This document shows, in pieces, positions 12,322-24,649 of a stretch of 64,000 nucleotides of DNA (the first letter of the stretch is position 1; each line of letters opens with the position of its first letter). The notes under the pieces were generated by a model. It was not told the DNA's origin. It ran no database searches and was given only the letters and a program-made list of their open reading frames with translations. This stretch comes from Paramecium octaurelia (taxonomy: Eukaryota; Ciliophora; Oligohymenophorea; Peniculida; Parameciidae), in assembly GCA_905182995.1 (NCBI GenBank), contig CAJJDP010000042.1:364417-428416 (forward strand), read 5' to 3'. A program made the translations under genes and the position numbers.

Positions 12322-15300
12322 TCACAATTTATCTGAGCTCATTTTCTTTAGACTACCAATATCATGCTTACTTCGTTAACTAGTATGTAGACGCATAGTT
12401 GACTTTCTTCTTAGTTTACTGGTTAAGGTATCATCCATCTTTTCTGTTTTGATTTCTTCTTCTCTAAATAGATGAATTTTTTAGCATAGTTGTTCTGGGA
12501 TAAATTTAAATAATATGGAAAATACGATTCCACCAATTCCAAATCCTACACATAGTAAATGTTAAAATAATGTCAAATGAGAGACCTTTACATATTTTCC
12601 TCCATATTATATAAGCAAAACCTAAACAATTACCGTTATGGTTTAAACAACCCAAAATAAGGGATTATTGCAAAAATTAGCAAAAGGATTTCTTGTGTGA
12701 TAATCTAATTATCGACAGGAAATTGAATTAAATACTTACATTAACACAAATGCTTAAAAGAAGATACTCATTTGTACTACGTTCTTAGGGTACTTTTATG
12801 ATTATAATTTAAATAAATACTTTTTATCCAATCAATTCCTCTGGGATGGAGCAATCAATGAATTTTGGTAAGAGAAACAATATAAATGTGAGTACCAGTA
12901 TTTGATACAAGCTCGCCCCTACTATAGTTCGATACATTGTCGGTGAGACAATTTAATCAGTTCTTCTATACGGTTGTCTATCTAAAACCTTAATGGAAGG
13001 AGGCTCAGTAGCTAAAGCTAAAGAAGCGAAGGTATCCATGATCAAATTAACCCAAAGCATCTCAATTGCATTAAGAGGAGATTACTTTAAGATCACAGCC
13101 CCTGTAAAAGACATGAACAAAGCTACTAAATTGACTGTCAACTGAAATTGTATGAATTTTCTAATACAATCATAAATATTTCTACCCCATTTCATAGCTA
13201 CGGAATATCTAAATTGATACCTGTAATAATTGAGCTAAAATTGTCATCTATGAGAATGATATCTGCAGCATCTTTGGCTACATCCGATCCTGTAATTCCC
13301 ATAGCAAATCCAACGTCTGCCTTTTTTAATGCAGGAGCATCGTTTGTACCATCTCCTGTGACTGCAACAACATTACCCTCTTAAATCAAACCTGTAACCA
13401 ATAAATATTTATCCTCTGGCGATGCTCTAGCCATAACCTTCATTTCTTTGCTTATTTTTTAGAATATCTGCATATTTTTAACCACTTTTATTTCATTTCC
13501 TTCTTCATTTTTAGCATTTACTAATCCTCCCACCAAGTCTCGAAATCTCTTACCTTCAATTACTTCGAATTCTTATTATGCCCTATTCTTCTCCAATATT
13601 CCACACTCTAATGCTATAGATTGAGCAGTAATTATATTGTCTCCGGTAACCATTCTAACAGTCACTCCAGATCTTGTGCATTATTTTATAGATTCTGCAA
13701 CATCAGGTCTGATTGGATCTTTGATACCTGCGATGGCAATCAATGTTAAATCTTTATCAATTTCATCTTCATTTATTTAATGTACATGTGCTTTTGCATT
13801 CACAAATCCCTTTATAGCTTAACTTTAAGGTTCTAGGTCTTTATATGCTATTGCTATTGTTCTTAGTGAGTGAGATGCGAAATTTTCAATAATATTGTGT
13901 AAAATGTCATCCTTCTTGGTTTTATCGAGAGGTAATTCGGCACCATTATTGGAAACATACCTGAAACATTATTGTAATATAATTTCTGATGCTCCTTTAC
14001 TAAATATTCTAATAGATTAATTTTTAGGATTTAAAATAGCAGTTACCATCTTCTTTCTTTTGCTACTGAAGGGAATTTGTCTTAGAATTCTATCATTTTA
14101 TCTGTAATTTGAGTATTTAAATCCAAAATTATCAGCTAATTCAATCAAGGCACATTCAGTTTTATTCCCAATTTATGTCCATCTATTAGTATTTCTATCT
14201 TTAGTAGGATTTGCTATTGAATTATAACATATAGACTCAGACATAATCTCTATAGATTATTTTGAAATTTTAGAAGTTATATTGATCTCTTGATTAAGGT
14301 AGGTATGATTGTCAATCCATAATGCAGTCACCTACATAATATTCTAGGTTAATGTTCCTGTTTTATCACTACAAATGTTATTTGCACCGCCCATAATTTC
14401 ACATGAAGCTAAATTCTTTACTAAATTCTATTCATCCTTCATTTTGCCTACAGAATAGGCTAAGGCTATTGTCACTGCTAATGGCAAACCTTCTGGAACA
14501 GCCACAACTATTATTGTTACTCCTATCATGAAAGCCTCGATTATTAATTGTAAAGATAACAAAGTAAATAATTCGTGTTTATGGTCGACAAATACATCAT
14601 AGAGTAAATGTCCCATCAAAGCAATAAATGTTAAAATTGCCACCAATGTACCCAATTTTCCAATATTTTCAGCCACTCCTTCTAATTTTTGTTATAGAGG
14701 TGTAGGGGGGTTGTCTTAATTTAATAATAATTTTAATTATCCTTGTATCGTATTTTATCCTACTTGCAACACCAACATATATCCATTTCCATCTAAACAT
14801 CGAGTACCACTTATCAAAAATGGACTATAATGATGATGATCTTTGTTATTCAATTATTATTGGGTCATTTCATTGAATGGTAATTTTTTAATCTCATCAG
14901 ACTCTCCAGTCATAGGAGATTCGTCTACTTTAATTTAAGATCCCTATATCATCAAACCTAAATTATAATATCATCATGTACCATCAACTGGAAAGATGTC
15001 TCCAATACCAAATTGCAATATATCTCCTACGACTATTTCTTTTATTGATATCTCGACTATCCCCCCTCTAACTACTTATATCATTCCATCATCCAATTTA
15101 CGTCTTAATTATTAAAATTATCTCTCTTTTAAATAATTATTACCAGCTGTTATCGAAACAATTAAAAAAACAGCTAAAAATATTGTTGCTCTAGATATTA
15201 GAATTCAATTATACCCCTCTGTCCACCCTGTTTTTACACCTTCATTTATAATTCCAATTATTGTACTAACAAGTGCAGCAACCAATAGGATTTACAGCAT

Positions 15301-15623
15301 TGTATCTCCAAAACACTCTAAAATCAATTCGTATAATTATGCAGGCTCCTTTTCTATAGGATCATTATTTCCAAATTTTTCCCGATTCTCTTACACTTGA
15401 GCTTCTGAATCTATTCCTTTCTATTTAAATTAATTTTCATATCTACTAATAAATGCGATTTTAATTATTTTGCCAACCCTTAATCACCTCCCAATTTTAC
15501 CACTTTCTAAAAACTTGATCCATCATTTATTGAATTTAAAAGAAATAATTCCTTCAATTCTTCAATATGATGAAATTCTTCAAAATCTTTCGAGTTTTCT
15601 TATTTTGAATATTGTTATTTCAT
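12322..15623 (-). CDS. Plasma-membrane-type Ca2+-transporting P-type ATPase (PMCA)
   Basis: About 1,058 aa; introns at 15421-15446, 15191-15214, 14958-14981, 13198-13220 and 12793-12820. P-type ATPase motifs are complete: SPMTGES in the actuator domain, [12 protein letters not shown] in helix M4, the phosphorylation motif CSDKTGTLT (~390) and the hinge [20 protein letters not shown] (~735). M4 and the overall order fit type IIB pumps, which extrude Ca2+ from the cytosol. Most IIB pumps carry a regulatory calmodulin-binding tail; the Lys/Arg/Ser-rich C-terminus ([18 protein letters not shown]) is a plausible one, although no calmodulin site can be proved by eye. The length fits the family. Confidence 0.95.
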
Positions 15624-15909
15624 TATAAAAATATTAACGATTTTCATAAACAACTAATACTTTATGGATCTCTATAATTTTTAAAATATGATTATGAAAA
15701 ATGTCCTCTTTTATATTTAGATTACTTTTATAATACTGACTTGAATGAGGAATAAACATTATGAATCATTAATTAATTATTTATTAATAAAGATAACTTC
15801 TTTGTGAGTAATTTTTGTTTATTATTAAATAATTGATAATAATTTTATCAAATTAAGAAATAAATCGAGTCTGTTAATAAATAAATATTTTTTTTAATTT
15901 ATTTGTTAA

Positions 15910-16578
15910 ATGTTATAGCGCTCTTTATCTCCTATATATCAGAATGATGAGGACTATTTAAAACCAAAAATCCCTCAAATTACTCAAAAAATGCCTTAGT
16001 TTTGTTAATATTATAAGGAGAATATATAATACCCATCCTTAATATAAACTGTAAGAAAAAAATAAATATTTGATTAAAGAAATGTTAACCAATAAAATAT
16101 TTCTCCAATAAGAACAAACTAAATTCAATTTAGAGTATCATAACCCAAAAGCCCAATAATTAGATAAAAAATTGATATGCCTTTATAATCAAGATCTCAA
16201 ACATCATTTTTACATCAAATGCCAACCTCATTAACACCTCCCAAAAAACAAAATTCAAAAATACTTACATCACAAACAATAATCCCTCAATATTAAAATC
16301 CATAAATAATTGTTTAGAATCCATTAAATGAGTAAATTAAATCCCAAATTACCAATTATTAAATGCAATCTTAAAATTACTAGGATAGAGGATAGTAAAA
16401 ATAAATGAAGGTAGACCAAAGCCAAAAGGACATCTATTCATGCTTATAAGAAGAATTACAAAAATCAGAAATGAAATTAAAATAATTAACTGAAAGAAGT
16501 CAATAAATGGAAGAAAAACGAATTCAACTTAGAAATACATATAAGAATAATTCAAAATTACAATAGAAGAATCATTGA
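15910..16578 (+). CDS. Gln-rich protein with C-terminal coiled coil, unknown
   Basis: 222 codons uninterrupted by TGA. The first two thirds are low-complexity with many Gln, Pro, Ser and Ile residues; the last ~60 residues (EELQKSEMKLKQLTERSQQ...) form a clear coiled-coil heptad pattern. No known domain. The first ATG after the upstream stop was chosen; an alternative ATG at 15953 lies in another frame that is also open but gives unlikely protein text. Function unknown; it may be a small cytoskeletal or scaffold protein. Confidence 0.6.
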
Positions 16579-17059
16579 TGCTAAATTTGTTCGGAGAAGA
16601 TCTAACTAAATATAATATGTATTTTCTTTTAAATATTAAAATTATTTTATATATTGCATAGCTTTATCTTCTAATTATCAAATTAATAAATTTGATTCAC
16701 ATCAACCCATCATTATATTTAGGAAATCCACCATGAGACTAAAAAGATTAGGTTTTTCTATTTACTTTTTGTGATTTTTACTTTTCCTAAAATTTTATAT
16801 GAATTTGATAAACTTTTTAATAAATTTATCAATTTTTCTAACGATGAATCCAAAATTTGATATAATAGCTAATTTTGCTTGTAAAAATCAAAATTGGCAA
16901 CATTTAATATGGTTTAAAAGTCTAAGGATTTTTCTAGCATAAAATTTAGAATAAGCCTTTAGTAACTAGATACTAACATTTTTAACTATATCAAAATTTA
17001 AAATGTATTTGCAATAATTTTCTAAGAAATTTATATGGAATAAAAATAAATTGGTTAGA
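16579..17059. other. 481-bp convergent spacer, no gene seen
   Basis: AT-rich sequence between two gene ends. Nothing recognisable on either strand; unusually long for a tail-to-tail spacer in this window, where others are 16-60 bp. Confidence 0.5.
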
Positions 17060-18198
17060 TCAGTAACGTTAATGATTACTTTTATTCACTGATGCATCAT
17101 CTTCCAACCATCTAATTCTCTTACCATCTTCCCATAAACCCAGACGGATAGTTCCATCAGGAAGATGATACTTTCCTTAACCACTTTATTTTCCATAAGC
17201 CCATTATCCATCGTATTCTTTTTATATAATATTTGAATACTTCTTCCATCTGCCCAAATATAGACTCCTTAACCATGCTTCTTGTCATATTAATATTCGC
17301 CTTCATATCTTCTACCGTCCCTCCAAGTGTAGACTCCTCTCCCATGCATATTATTATTTAACCATTCTCCATCATATTTCTAATAATAATCAATTAATTT
17401 CATACTCTGCCATCAGTCCAACAATAGATTCCTCTTCCGCAGATTTTATTATCCACCCAATTTCCTTCATAAGATGACCCATCATTCCAAATGTATTTAC
17501 CAAATCCATGCTTTTTTCCTTCCTTATAACTACCTTCATATTTAGACCCATCTGCCCAGGTTTCAAGGCCATTTCCATCTTATAAATCATCTTTCCATTA
17601 TCCTTCATATTTAGCTCCATTCACATGTATATAAACTCCAAAACCATTTGCCTTATCCTCTTTCCATTCCCCTTCATAAATGTCGCCATCGACATGCCAA
17701 AACTTTCCTTAACCGCAAGCCTTATTATCTTTCCATTGCCCTTCATATCTGGCTCCGTCAGGCCCTAATTTTTAGAATCATATAATTACAAATTTAAAGT
17801 CCAAAACCTTCACGTACTTAGCCTCTCCATTCTCCATCATATATGGCTCCACTTCTAAAGGTAAAGGGTGGTCTTCTTTCAGGTTGTGTATTTTAATCAT
17901 TATGATAATTAGTTGTTTCTTATTTGTCTGCTTATGAGAAGTATTATTGTAATTGTTAATTAGATCTAAACTATTCTGGATGCGGAGAATGTACTTCTTC
18001 AGTCACGAGAGGTTGATGTTAAAATTAACTAAAGTTCTGTTATTACAGTGATTGTTATTATTATTAATTGGACGTATTGGTATAATCTAAATTCTTAGAG
18101 TTTTCATATTATTTTAAATCGTTTGGAAACGAAGTGGCATCAACAACAGTTTCCGAATTTTTGCATACATTGCATGCACTTGAGCAATCATTCCCCAT
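17060..18198 (-). CDS. MORN-repeat protein
   Basis: About 354 aa; introns at 17765-17789, 17380-17405 and 17218-17240. It starts [12 protein letters not shown], a Gly-2/Cys-rich start compatible with N-terminal myristoylation and palmitoylation (inference). A Gln/Asn-rich region follows, then from about residue 119 some nine MORN repeats of the form YEGxWxxxKxxGxGxxxxxDG (for example [34 protein letters not shown]). MORN repeats bind membranes or scaffold proteins; in ciliates they often sit at the cell cortex and basal bodies. Confidence 0.9.
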
Positions 18199-18348
18199 TT
18201 TTTAAGTTAGAAATATATAATATTTAATAATTCAGTCATTTAAATCGACTTAATATTATTCTTCTTTTTTTTATATTTAATTACCCTAGCAAGATTTTCA
18301 AGGTATGCAGAAGATAATTGCTGTCTAAATATAAAATATAGATATTTT

Positions 18349-19654
18349 TCAATATTTTAACATTTTTTTGTGAGCATGAAAACTTAATGGTTTTTGAATT
18401 GTTTCTTCCCAGAATACCACATCATACTTTTCTTCAACCTCAGTTTAATAGAACCCTTGATTGCTTTGAATGAGATGGTTAATAACTTGCTGTTCCTCTT
18501 CTGGATCAGGTACTTCTTCTTTCATTTTTTTGTCTATATCCTAATACATATTTGAGTTCTAGTTGGATTATCCTGGATCTTCAAGAAGTTCCTTACAAAT
18601 ATGGTTCTTTGAAAGCTTCCCGACTTCATAGAGCTTATTATATTGTTGTTTTGAAATTAGTATATCTGAGATATTATCGGTTGGTAAAAAATATTATTAA
18701 CTAATCTCCTTAGGAGGCCTTTTAAAAAATAAACCTTTTTATATACCAAAAGTGGCTATCAATATTTAAGGAAACACCGCCATATTTTTATTCAACCTAT
18801 GATTTATGACTATGCTCAAATAAACCTGTTGGAATATTAGATTTTTCAAATGATATTTTTCTTACAGTTATCTCTTCTAAAAAGCCTTTTACAATATTCC
18901 AGGAAAATGTTATTGTACTAGGACAATTAATTACATAACATTTATGCATTCTAGAACGATAGTTATTTTATAGATAATCTAATACTCTTTACAGTTATTG
19001 TCTTGGCAAACTTGTAATTCCCAAACCACCTAAATCCATTACAACAACCCTATGTTTTATAGGAATTAATCCATTACCAATTCTCTATCTATCCAGGTAA
19101 CATGTAATTTGATAGCACATGTTCTAAAAATATTGTCATTGAATCTAAGGTTATGTCAATATTTTTTTATGCTGCCAATTTAACAGCATTAACCACGATT
19201 ATCGGTCTAAATCTATTGTCTCTTCCATGAAGGTATATAGAACCACTTGACTAGAATATATAGATATCCTTTACTAAGAATTTGGATGTGTCCTAATTCT
19301 CTTTAAGTGGAAATGCTTGATTCTTCCATTAAATATAGGCCTGGATGGCTGCATAAGTCTTATCAAACTTAAATTTAGTAGCATATAACATCCTCAGCAA
19401 TTAGGGTTCAGTCCACCTAAAATTAATTGAGTGAGAACTTAGGCATAAAGCGTTTAGATATTAAGTATGTTTCGAATTATTTTAAGATTTCCATCTCCTG
19501 CTAATCAAACTCAACTTAACCCTCAAATATTTTCCTAACCTTTATTTTGTCAACAACATAACATACTTCTTGTTCTAAACAATATTACAAAATAACATGT
19601 ACATTTTGGAAATAAAAGATAGCATTCTTAAAACAGAGTTTATCGATTAATCAT
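18349..19654 (-). CDS. CRAL-TRIO / SEC14-like lipid-binding protein
   Basis: About 399 aa; introns at 19575-19602, 19417-19438, 19050-19077 and 18719-18746. An N-terminal helical segment with LLRMLYATKFKFDKTYAAI matches the CRAL-TRIO N-domain; the lipid-binding core follows, with IYLHGRDNRFRPIIVVN, VVVMDLGGLGITSLP and HKCYVINCPSTITFSWN, ending near KYGG. These proteins carry phosphoinositides or other hydrophobic ligands between membranes. The start was fixed by the 28-nt intron after the first 18 codons. An alternative 37-nt intron near the 3' end would extend the protein by about 25 Lys-rich residues (IQQLSSAYLENLARVIK...), so the C-terminus is uncertain. Confidence 0.85.
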
Positions 19655-20223
19655 TTAATTAATGAAACAACAGTAACAAGTTCAAAGGATAATTATGTTG
19701 AAAATAGACAAAGAGAGTGCATAAATCGATCAAAAGTATACCAACATAAACAGTTTGTTAAAGAAATTTTTGTAAAAGAACCTGACACTGTAGAGTAAGC
19801 TTTGTAAATGGGTAAAGGAGAATTGAAATTAATAAAAGGGGTGTAACTATAAAACTATCGATGATGTTAAGAGATATTATGAACATGATGAATTTGAAAC
19901 AATAAATATAGAAGATCTTTAAATTCCCATTAATTATTTTAAAAATAAACATTATCAAGAATTAATGTTTCAGTTTCACCTATTTTTAATGCTCATTTAG
20001 AATGATACAAGTTTTGTATCCAATTTTTTATAAAATTTAGTATTTAATTTTATTTTATATCATATCTATGAAAAGCAAATTGAATAAAAACCAAATTATA
20101 AAACATCAAAAAAACTTTGCTAATCTTTTAGGCAATGTTTTATTTGGTGGTCTTTCTTTGTTCATTTTACCGTGTTAAGAGCAATAATCTGAACTCATTC
20201 CTTTATTTAATAAAAATACACAT
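19655..20223. other. 569-bp spacer between co-directional genes
   Basis: AT-rich. The upstream Gln-rich gene could extend into it: removing a candidate 30-nt intron at about 20195-20224 opens a further frame (NEQRKTTKQNIAQKISK...). I kept the earlier stop, so part of this spacer may be coding. Confidence 0.4.
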
Positions 20224-21045
20224 TCATTACATGGCAAAGGGCGTCTTAAAAATTTGAATAAATAATTACCCAAAATATTTAATTTCAGCTTGGTCTCTAT
20301 ATCCTCTAATTTTGTATTAATTTTATTCATCATTTTGTGTTTCTTGTTTAACTTTCTCATTTTTTACTAATTGATTTGAAACTTATGCTTTAACAGACTT
20401 TATGTGCTATTACAACCTTTGATATTCAGTTTTTTATTCTTAAATTACATATCCATTTTCTTTGTCATTTCTTCTTTCTGTTGTAGTTGTTATTATTTAA
20501 GTTGATTTTGGAACACTTTTTTATGTTTTTTATAATAAATCTTTCCTTACTTAAGTACTTTCTAGTTGATGATTCTTGGATCTCATTTTTTAGGTACTCT
20601 CTTTTTATGTTTTATTATGCTGTTTACTTTAATTCTTATTTTATTTTTGCTGTGGGTATTATTATTATTATTATTATTATTGAGTTTATTACTTAAGTTT
20701 TTTATCATATTTAGGATATATCTATAACTAATTATCATCATTGTCTGAATCTTCAATTTCTTACTACAACTTCCTCTCGGATGATTAAAGTAATTACTTT
20801 TATAATTCTAACTATTTAATATCATTTCTGAGTGGTGAATATTATGATTAACTATAATTTTGACTATGACTTCTCTCAGGAGTCATCTCTTCATCCTAAT
20901 CATCTTAACTCTCATTAAATTAACTTCTCAGTTAATTGATTTCATAATTCAGGGATTTTTATTTTGATTCTTCTGCCTCAAAACGTTTTTATTAGAGACT
21001 ACTTGCCTTTTCTAAACTCAAATCAATTTGATCAATAATTGACAT
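20224..21045 (-). CDS. Gln/Lys-rich low-complexity protein, unknown
   Basis: 273 codons without an intron, starting MSIIDQIDLSLEKASS. Acidic and Ser-rich at the N-terminus (repeated DQDEEMTPERS-like text), a run of seven Gln (one CAA and six TAA) near the middle, then Lys/Gln-rich coiled-coil-like sequence. No known domain. The stop used is the TGA complementary to 20224-20226; a candidate intron across it could lengthen the protein. Confidence 0.55.
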
Positions 21046-21111
21046 TCAAATTTAATAACAGCTTTTATAAATATTTATATAAATAAATATAGTTTTCTAA
21101 ATAATTTTGAT

Positions 21112-21578
21112 ATGTCAAATATAATGAAATAAGAAATAACTAATTATGCCAATTCTTAAAATATTATTTTAAATGACACAAAGATGATAGCTTAACATTT
21201 ATTAATAGAAAAAGAGTGAAATTGTCATTATATTTATGAAACAGAGTATTATTATAAAAACGGTAGTAAAATAACAAGATGACTTTATTGAATATAGTTC
21301 TATCTGGAAAACAAAAACAAAAATATCAATTATTTCTAGTTTTTAAAATATTTGAATAAAGAAATTTCAATGAAGACTATAATAAATTGCTATAATAACA
21401 GTAAAATAATTCTTGTCCTTTCCCATATCAATTATCTAATTCATAATAAGAACTTTTTAATGGCATATTCTTTAAAGTCAAATAACAAATATCCCAAACT
21501 TTAGCTCCACTTTATATTAAAGATAGACTTATCCCTTCTGAATAATTATATACAGCTTATAAATCTTTATATAAATGA
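21112..21578 (+). CDS. Doubtful small gene, unknown protein
   Basis: With one candidate intron (21216-21244, starting GTG, atypical) this gives ~145 aa; without it the frame could start at ATG 21279. The part from 21279 reads well as protein (CPFPYQLSNSQQELFNG, LIPSEQLYTAYKSLYK). Another frame across 21370-21846 is also open, and with TGA as sole stop open runs of this size are common. Exon structure and even existence of the gene are uncertain. Confidence 0.3.
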
Positions 21579-21688
21579 TATAAATGAACAAGATTAGGTA
21601 TTATAAATCAATTTGTTTACTAATTCATTAATGAGTTTCATAATTTAAAAAATAAATTAGGAAATCGAAACATTATCAACCTTTAGAA

Positions 21689-22394
21689 ATGATCTTAAAT
21701 ATCATAAAACTTTTAATAAAAGGAATTTTCAAATATGTACTTCCTATTCTCTTTACCTCATTCATTATTTATTAATGGCCAAACTTGAATGCAAATTAGG
21801 CAAGAATATTAATGAGCATCAATGTGTTGCTGATTGTAAGAGTTGAGAATTGCTTTGCATTTTATAGGTCTTTCTATTAGTTTTATGTAGATTCTATAAA
21901 CAGAAAAGTAGATTTGAATATGAAATGACAATCTTCTTGGCAACTGTGAAAGTTGTAAATTCCTTCTCAGCCCAAACTGCCAATGGATCAATCTACATAA
22001 TAGTACAATACACAATTAATAGATTTGTGAATGGGTATTCGATTTGTTTTTACTCTGCAATGCACTTTGTTATGCTCTCTCTTTTTGCACTATTATCATC
22101 TTCGTGCTTATTGTGATATTTGGACTTATCAGAGGAGATTTCCCTATTGTAAACCGAGGCTTGTCTCCAGAAGAATTATAAACATTGACAAGAAAACCGT
22201 GGATCGAATATTAGGTATCATAATAAGAAGACTGCCCCATCTGCTTATGTTAATTGGAATAGATGGAAATTGTAGTCTAATTGCCAAAATGTAATCATTA
22301 TTTTCATGATATTTGTATTGACGAATGGCTTAATGCAAAACCTTTATGTCCATCCTGTAGAAATAATGTGAGAATAGCATTACTAAATGATTGA
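21689..22394 (+). CDS. Membrane RING-H2 finger protein (putative E3 ubiquitin ligase)
   Basis: About 220 aa with introns at 21868-21890 (23 nt) and 22003-22022 (20 nt). Three or four hydrophobic segments occupy residues ~1-135 ([15 protein letters not shown], then [20 protein letters not shown]); the cytosolic part has [16 protein letters not shown] and a C-terminal RING-H2 finger: CPICLCQL...[14 protein letters not shown]...CPSCR. The Cys/His spacing is canonical, so E2 binding is likely. Introns were chosen because they alone join the membrane segments to the RING frame. The same N-membrane/C-RING plan is seen in the gene at 10709-12048. Confidence 0.75.
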
Positions 22395-22410
22395 TTATTT
22401 TTTATAATTT

Positions 22411-23037
22411 ATGAAGTCAACAGAATATAAATATACTACGACTTGGTTGAGACCGAGATCCAAGAATCTCTATCAAATTATGCTTGAACATCAACAGAAG
22501 GATGTATTTAATGAGCAAATATTGACTGCCTCTTGTCTATAGACTCCTGCCAAATATTAAAAGGACTAATCTCAAATTGAGATCATCAATGAAATAAATT
22601 CCTTTTAACAAATTTCTAATCTAGATATTGAAAGGCTCATTAATCCCCTGCATTTATTTGAGTCTTCCATTTCAGAAATTCAAATGAATGAGTCTGTGTG
22701 CAATCTAGTCAATTATTAAAAAAAAGAGATAACTTAAGAACTAAACAAATATCTAACTAATCTCAGCATAGTAAATTTTATTACCAAATATAGAATACTT
22801 GATTCAGGATTTGCTTTCATAATTAGATTGCAACAAAATTAATCTGTTTAAATAATTTTAAACTAAAATTCTGAATTAAAATTCGCAATTAGACATTAAT
22901 ATCATAATATAGTATGTGAATCTACTCATTCTTAAAGAATACTTAAGCCAAACACCTTAAATATCATTAAAAACTAAGTCACCATTGAAAATGTTGGAGA
23001 TTTGTCGATACCAATATGTTTTTACATACATTCATGA
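22411..23037 (+). CDS. Unknown protein
   Basis: 208 codons in one frame, ATG 17 bp after the stop of the RING-H2 gene. Reads MKSTEYKYTTTWLRPRSK..., mixed helical and strand-like sequence without membrane segments. A possible 26-nt intron at the 3' end was rejected because reading straight through gives better protein text. I do not recognise the family. Confidence 0.55.
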
Positions 23038-23804
23038 TTTTTTACATTAATATATATATCTATTTATTAGATATTATATTATATTTTATTTTTTTTTATT
23101 TTTGATAATATTATATGAATAATTTATTAAATGATATAAGAATTAATTTTAATTGGCCTAATAGATTATATACAAGATTTATGGCATTATTAATTTATAA
23201 TAGAGATTTTTGATGTATAAATCATTAAGAACATTTCTTTTTCATAAAATTAAGAATGAAGCCAAGTTAAATTTATTAAAATCTAAATTACTATCTATTT
23301 TATTTATTAAGTATCATAGCTACTTGCAGCTGATTTAACTTAGTAAAATAATGATGACATCTTCAATTTGCATTATTTAAATATTTACTTCATAATATAA
23401 AATAAGTTTCTCATTTGAATAACCTATTGATTAATTTTAGCTATCTTTTGACAAAGTAACTTAAAATATCTTCTACAAGGATAAATAAACTTAGGCTTTA
23501 ATTAATTATGCTTAATGCTCTACATTTTGAATTAATCTATATTTATAAGATTTTTTTTAATTCTATTTTAAGGCTACTTATATTAAAGCATATTTCGAAT
23601 TTTAGGAGAGTAACTCAATTAGTTCTTAATAAATTGATATATTATATAAAATTTTATAAAAATATATATAACTTTTAATTTACTAAACAAAATTTTAGTT
23701 ATGATTGATTGAATTTCTACCTTGAGGATTGAAAGTTAGGGACATAATGGTGTGTGTTTATATTTTTTTATATTTTATATATATATATATATCATATACC
23801 TCCA
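23038..23804. other. 767-bp convergent spacer with AT dinucleotide run
   Basis: Extremely AT-rich spacer between two gene 3' ends. Contains a (TA)n run near 23778-23793. No coding frame or RNA gene recognised. Confidence 0.5.
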
Positions 23805-24649
23805 TCATTTGGGTCCTTCTTCATCTTCCAATTCAGAAGTCCAAAGAGTGAGGTTGTCTCTAATTAATTGCATAATTGTGGTGGCATCCTTATATTAAGA
23901 TTCTTCGATTTACTCGATATCAGCGATGGCATCATCGAAAGCCTGTAAGATATTTTGAAAAATTTATACTTGTTTAGCTAAGCTGCATGCCTTTGTTGGG
24001 TCATTCAAGACTTCATAGTAGAAAACTGAGAAGTTGAGAGCAAGACCTAATCTAATGGGATTAGTGGTTTTGAGCTCTGAATTAGCGACATTTGAAGCTT
24101 GTTAGTAAGCTTCTAATGCTCCTTCTGCAGCCTGTTTATGTTGATCTCCACTTGAATATTCTGAGATATATCTATGATAGTCTCCCTTCATCTTGTAATA
24201 GAAGACTTTAGCTTCTGAATTAGTAGCTGTCCTGATGAGTGAGGTGTCGATGAGGTTGAGCACATCATTGCAAAATCCGTTCAATTCTTATTCAATTTTT
24301 TTCTTATAAGATCTAATTAAGGTGAGGTTTCTTTGACTTGCTGGATTGGTTTGAGCCTAAAATAATGAAATAAAGATGATTTAATATAAGGGACAAGTTT
24401 TTGAATTAATAAAATGTGAGATTTCTATACCTTTCCTTCTTCCTTGTTCTCAATGCTAGAAAGGACTCTCCAAGCTGTTCTTCTTCCTCCAATGCTGTTT
24501 TTGTAAGCAACAGAGAGCAAGTTTCTCTCTTCTACTGACAATTCTTGTCCTACGCTAACTAATTGTTTGATGTAGTTAACCATGTCCTCGAATCTCTCAG
24601 TTTACTCTGTGAGTCTAGCCATATAAAGCAATTCGTCTCTGGTGCTCAT
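23805..24649 (-). CDS. 14-3-3 phosphoserine-binding protein
   Basis: 247 aa, the usual 14-3-3 length. It starts [20 protein letters not shown] and contains the family blocks [31 protein letters not shown] and [14 protein letters not shown], with the basic residues and Asn that hold the phosphopeptide. 14-3-3 dimers bind phosphorylated partners in the cytosol. Two introns: 23943-23969 (27 nt, inferred because the family has [11 protein letters not shown] without an insert) and 24357-24430, which at 74 nt is far longer than any other here. The C-terminus ends in an acidic DEEGPK. Confidence 0.95.

Noticed and set aside
21370..21846. Long plus-strand frame across the start of the RING-H2 gene
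   Set aside because: It overlaps the well-supported RING gene in a different frame; with only TGA as stop, open runs of this length occur by chance.
21925..22294. Hydrophobic plus-strand frames inside the RING-H2 region taken as separate genes
   Set aside because: They are parts of one spliced gene; two short introns join them to the RING finger.
22970..24000. Search for tRNA, rRNA or CRISPR signals in spacers
   Set aside because: No cloverleaf with a proper T-arm, no rRNA blocks and no regularly spaced repeats were found here or elsewhere in the window.
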